Shown: positions 16,227 through 18,652 of the stretch, piece by piece
Numbering within the stretch: the stretch's first letter is position 1
How the letters are laid out: each line of letters begins with the position of its first letter
DNA from: Bacteroidales bacterium
GTDB taxonomy: Bacteria > Bacteroidota > Bacteroidia > Bacteroidales > VadinHA17
Assembly (NCBI GenBank): GCA_017882245.1
Contig: JADGPV010000089.1
Location: forward strand, 1 to 18,652
DNA length: 18,652 nucleotides
Reading direction: 5' to 3'
Position numbers and translations under genes: made by a program
Notes under the pieces: model-generated
The model's database searches: none
What the model saw: the letters and a program-made list of their open reading frames with translations, nothing else
Told to the model about the DNA's origin: nothing

Positions 16227-17219
16227 ATGGTGATGAAAGCATATAACTGGGGAATTCTCGGAACAGGCAACATTGCCCACAAGTTTGCAAAGGCGCTGAC
16301 GTTGCTTGATAATGTACATCTCTCTGCGGTAGGGTCACGTGATGGCGGGAAGGCTGCAAAATTTGCAGCTGAGTTCGGGTTCAGGGCCCATTACGGGAGT
16401 TATGAGGAGCTTGTTGCAGATCCCGGGGTTGAAATAGTATATATCTCTTCTCCTCATTCGTATCATCTTCAGCATACCCTTCTCGCGTTGAGGAACGGGA
16501 AGAATGTGATCTGCGAGAAGCCTATGTCTCTTACCGCCCCGGAGGTTCAGTTGATGGCAGATGAGGCAAAGAAGCAGGGTTTATTTCTTATGGAAGCCTT
16601 ATGGCCGCCGTTTCAACCCTCTTATCTGAAGGCAGCAGAGATCCTAAACAGCGGGAAGATGGGCAAACTGATCCATATGAGTGGTAAGTTCGCTTTCATA
16701 TCACCTTATGATCCGGAGCTCAGGACATATAACCCGGGGCTCGGAGGAGGCTCGCTGCTTGATATAGGCATTTATCCTATTATGGACATCCTTCGTTATA
16801 TGGGTGAGCCGGAGACAATTATTGCTACTGCCGTTCTTTCTCCCACAGGAGTGGATGAAAGCACTTCTGTATTATTCAAATTCGGTGATGGAAGGCTGGC
16901 GGAAGCTTACAGTTCCTTTGCAAGCATGGCCGGCATATCGACTGAATTCAATTGTGAGAAGGGTAATCTGATCCTTTCGAGGGGGAAGGATCGCGGACAG
17001 CACCTCATTATAGAATACCCGAATGACTCAGAGGACCGGGTCTTCAATCCACCGGCACAGGGTTACCAGCATGAGGCAGCGGAGGTGATGAACTGCCTTG
17101 ATAAAGGATTGAAGGAAAGTCCCGTCGTTCCACTCTCATTCTCCATTACTCTGGCCAGAACTCTTGATGCAGTGCGTAAAAAGGCCGGGATAAAATACCC
17201 GGGACGTGACCCGAAATAA
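16227..17219 (+). CDS. Gfo/Idh/MocA family NAD(P)-dependent oxidoreductase
   Basis: A 330-residue cytoplasmic dehydrogenase of the dihydrodiol/xylose dehydrogenase-like branch. Residues 1-120 are the Rossmann domain: GILGTGNIAHKFAKAL with the GxGxxA loop (12-17), AVGSRDGGKAAKFA (34-47), YISSPHSYHLQHTLLAL (72-88), and CEKPM (96-100), whose Lys98 is the usual catalytic lysine. LMEALWPPFQPSY (121-133) is the mark of the dihydrodiol dehydrogenase-like group. GGGSLLDIGIYPI (173-185) carries the Asp and Tyr of the active site, followed by the beta-sheet C-terminal domain. The ATG at 16227 is given; an in-frame ATG at 16233 yields a start closer to most relatives (MKAYNWGILGTG). It opens a plus-strand group with a rhomboid gene 18 bp downstream. 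The substrate is probably a sugar or sugar derivative, and the reaction is not certain. Confidence 0.92.
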   Translation: MVMKAYNWGILGTGNIAHKFAKALTLLDNVHLSAVGSRDGGKAAKFAAEFGFRAHYGSYEELVADPGVEIVYISSPHSYHLQHTLLALRNGKNVICEKPMSLTAPEVQLMADEAKKQGLFLMEALWPPFQPSYLKAAEILNSGKMGKLIHMSGKFAFISPYDPELRTYNPGLGGGSLLDIGIYPIMDILRYMGEPETIIATAVLSPTGVDESTSVLFKFGDGRLAEAYSSFASMAGISTEFNCEKGNLILSRGKDRGQHLIIEYPNDSEDRVFNPPAQGYQHEAAEVMNCLDKGLKESPVVPLSFSITLARTLDAVRKKAGIKYPGRDPK

Positions 17220-17237
17220 TAGAAGGGATCGTCTGGC

Positions 17238-17906
17238 ATGGAAGATAAATATGCTCCGCCGGAAAAGAAGCGATTGCTTCTGAGCATGCTCATCCCGTTT
17301 ATTTTTATTGCCCTGATGTGGCTGGTAAAAGCCATTGAGGTTCTTTTTGATACAGATCTTTATTTCCTCGGGATTTTTCCTTTAAAAGCTTCGTCTTTGA
17401 CAGGTATAATCACTTCCCCTTTCATTCATGCTGATCTGCAGCACCTGTTCAATAACACACTTCCCTTATTTGTTCTTTGCACGGCGCTCTTTTACTTTTA
17501 TTCCCAGGTGGCATTCAAGGTACTACTGTGGCTATTTGTTTTTACAGGACTGGCTGTCTGGATTACCGGCAGGCCTTCATGGCATATAGGAGCAAGCGGA
17601 ATAATTTATGGTCTTGCCACTTTTCTCTTCGTCAGTGGCATCATACGCCGTCATATCCCGCTCATGGGACTGTCACTGCTTGTAGCCTTCCTTTACGGCG
17701 AAATGGTCTGGGGCATTTTCCCCGGTATCAGGCTCAATATTTCATGGGAATCGCACATGCTTGGAGCCGCCGTCGGATTGTTCCTGGCAGCCTGGTATCG
17801 TGCCGAAGGCCCTCAGCGTCCTGTTCCATTTTATGAAAATGAGGAGGAGGATGAGGGACCGGGAGCCGAAGAAAATGGCGAAGGCAGTGATAATCAAAGA
17901 AATTAA
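17238..17906 (+). CDS. Rhomboid family intramembrane serine protease
   Basis: A 222-residue polytopic membrane protein with the rhomboid catalytic set. HLFNN (69-73) holds the oxyanion His and Asn. GASGIIYG (118-125) carries the nucleophile Ser120. SHMLGAAVGLFLA (172-184) carries His173, the second half of the dyad. Six hydrophobic segments fit the minimal bacterial rhomboid core: about 13-32, 52-62, 74-110 (two), 120-135, 141-160 and 173-187. After the last segment a 30-residue cytoplasmic or periplasmic tail is strongly acidic (ENEEEDEGPGAEENGEGSD). Rhomboids cleave membrane proteins within or next to their transmembrane segment; the substrate cannot be read from the sequence. The gene starts 18 bp after the oxidoreductase stop and may share its transcript, although the next gene appears to have its own promoter. 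Confidence 0.9.
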   Translation: MEDKYAPPEKKRLLLSMLIPFIFIALMWLVKAIEVLFDTDLYFLGIFPLKASSLTGIITSPFIHADLQHLFNNTLPLFVLCTALFYFYSQVAFKVLLWLFVFTGLAVWITGRPSWHIGASGIIYGLATFLFVSGIIRRHIPLMGLSLLVAFLYGEMVWGIFPGIRLNISWESHMLGAAVGLFLAAWYRAEGPQRPVPFYENEEEDEGPGAEENGEGSDNQRN

Positions 17907-17910
17907 TTGC

Positions 17911-17918
17911 TAATTTTG
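17911..17918 (+). promoter_or_regulatory. Possible -7 element for the six-hairpin glycosidase gene
   Basis: TAATTTTG matches TAnnTTTG fully and lies 26 bp before the ATG at 17945, directly after the rhomboid stop. No TTTG is seen 19-21 bp upstream, so only half of the promoter is supported. There is no Shine-Dalgarno sequence before the ATG. Confidence 0.4.
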
Positions 17919-17944
17919 CGCACAACTAACCTAAACCTCCAGTT

Positions 17945-18652
17945 ATGTACGTCAGAACTGGTACGCCGGCATTTGATGAGCTCTATCCCAGGATTGCCAG
18001 ATTCCTTGAGCAGGATCTCCTTGAAGTAAATATTGACGGAGAAAGGATCAGAGGTTACAGGTCACCTGACGCACGCTCTATCTGGATAAGGAATTATTCA
18101 GACATGATGAGAGCTCTCCGCTATTCGGAGGCAGACCTGAAAAGCACAGTAAAACATTTTGCTGACAACCAGGCGCGCAACGGCCGCATCTTTGACTATT
18201 TTACCACCTTCCCTGAAAAACTTCCCTGTGAACGCGAAAACTGGACCAAGTATGTCAGAACCCCGGTGGAGGCAGACACCGAGTTCAGGTTCATAAAGGC
18301 AGCCTGGCTGGCATGGCAGGCGACAGGTGATGACACTTTTATCAGGGACCTGATGGCATCATTTGAAAAAGCTCTGGGATATGTGATGAGCGGGCGTTAT
18401 TTTGATAAGGAAAAATATCTCTTCCGCAGGCCCTATACAATTGATACATGGGACTTTGCCTATACCGCCGGTCACCATGACTGGCTTCAGTTCCAGATTG
18501 ATGACAAGACTTTCTGGGGTTATTTCCACGGAGACAACAGCGGCTATTATGAGGCATTTCACTTCATGTCATACTGGTATGACATGTTTGGCGACAAGAT
18601 CAGGTCGGCTCAGTGGCGCGATCGCGCCCTGAAGCTCCGCAAGAGCCTGAAC
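17945..18652 (+). CDS. Six-hairpin glycosidase-like protein, N-terminal 236 codons, 3' end outside window
   Basis: An open frame of exactly 236 codons from ATG 17945 to the window edge, with no stop. No signal peptide is present (MYVRTGTPAFDELYPRIARF), so a cytoplasmic enzyme is likely unless export is non-classical. The sequence is helix-rich with many aromatic residues in the style of (alpha/alpha)6 glycosidases: WTKYVRTPVEADTEFRFIK (about 100-118), AAWLAWQATGDDTFIRDLM, YTIDTWDFAYTAGHHDW near 163-180, and GDNSGYYEAFHFMSYWYDMF near 198-217. The EADTEFRFIKAAW and TWDFAY blocks recall GH63/GH78/glycogen-debranching-type catalytic domains, where acidic residues act as acid and base, but the family cannot be fixed from this fragment. 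It lies 38 bp after the rhomboid gene. Arginine codons are mixed (13 AGR, 10 CGN), so it is not clearly foreign. Assignment is by fold-level resemblance only. Confidence 0.7.
   Translation, partial: MYVRTGTPAFDELYPRIARFLEQDLLEVNIDGERIRGYRSPDARSIWIRNYSDMMRALRYSEADLKSTVKHFADNQARNGRIFDYFTTFPEKLPCERENWTKYVRTPVEADTEFRFIKAAWLAWQATGDDTFIRDLMASFEKALGYVMSGRYFDKEKYLFRRPYTIDTWDFAYTAGHHDWLQFQIDDKTFWGYFHGDNSGYYEAFHFMSYWYDMFGDKIRSAQWRDRALKLRKSLN

Noticed and set aside
1..18652. CRISPR array, tRNA, rRNA, insertion sequence or prophage genes
   Set aside because: No regular direct repeats, no cloverleaf-like segment, no transposase or integrase motifs were seen on either strand.

Overview
The window looks like a chromosomal piece of a Bacteroidota (Bacteroidales-like) genome. 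The evidence is a large secreted protein with a type IX secretion C-terminal sorting domain, a signal peptide ending in AQ, a PadR/PspC cluster of the Bacteroidota kind, weak or absent Shine-Dalgarno sites, and several start-proximal copies of the Bacteroidota promoter motif (TTTG, 19-21 bp, TAnnTTTG). No rRNA, tRNA, CRISPR or insertion sequence was seen, and no gene-free stretch exceeds about 190 bp.

Layout. Positions 4714-1 (minus) hold one uninterrupted 1571-codon frame that leaves the window: the N-terminal part of a giant cyclic beta-1,2-glucan synthase (NdvB/Cgs type). Its arginine codons are mostly CGN, unlike its neighbours, which suggests transfer. Upstream on the same strand are a secreted TPR-like protein (5982-4867) and an acetyltransferase-methyltransferase fusion (7328-5988), 5 bp apart and probably one operon. 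Divergent from these is a CotH-kinase/lamin-tail/T9SS exported protein (7388-9625). It converges on a YitT-type membrane protein (10517-9633). Divergent again is a solitary CcrM/M.HinfI-like adenine methyltransferase with a RAMA domain (10659-11738), whose 3' end overlaps by 23 bp a Kef-type cation:proton antiporter (13692-11716).

Next is a three-gene minus-strand operon: a PspC-domain protein (16044-15463), a PadR repressor (15422-15093) and a second protein of the PspC family that lacks the PspC domain itself (15084-13819). It ends in a strong hairpin terminator whose U-tract doubles as the -33 element of the antiporter promoter. A perfect 16-bp inverted repeat overlaps the -33 element of the operon promoter and is a good candidate for the PadR operator. 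On the plus strand follow a Gfo/Idh/MocA oxidoreductase, a rhomboid protease and the first 236 codons of a six-hairpin glycosidase-like protein that runs off the right end.

The most notable points are the reciprocal domain content of the two PspC paralogues around padR, the foreign-looking glucan synthase, the orphan CcrM-type methyltransferase, and the acetyltransferase-methyltransferase fusion. None amounts to a proven new system. The PspC-PadR-PspC cassette, with its candidate self-operator, is the best candidate for a regulatory unit worth following up.
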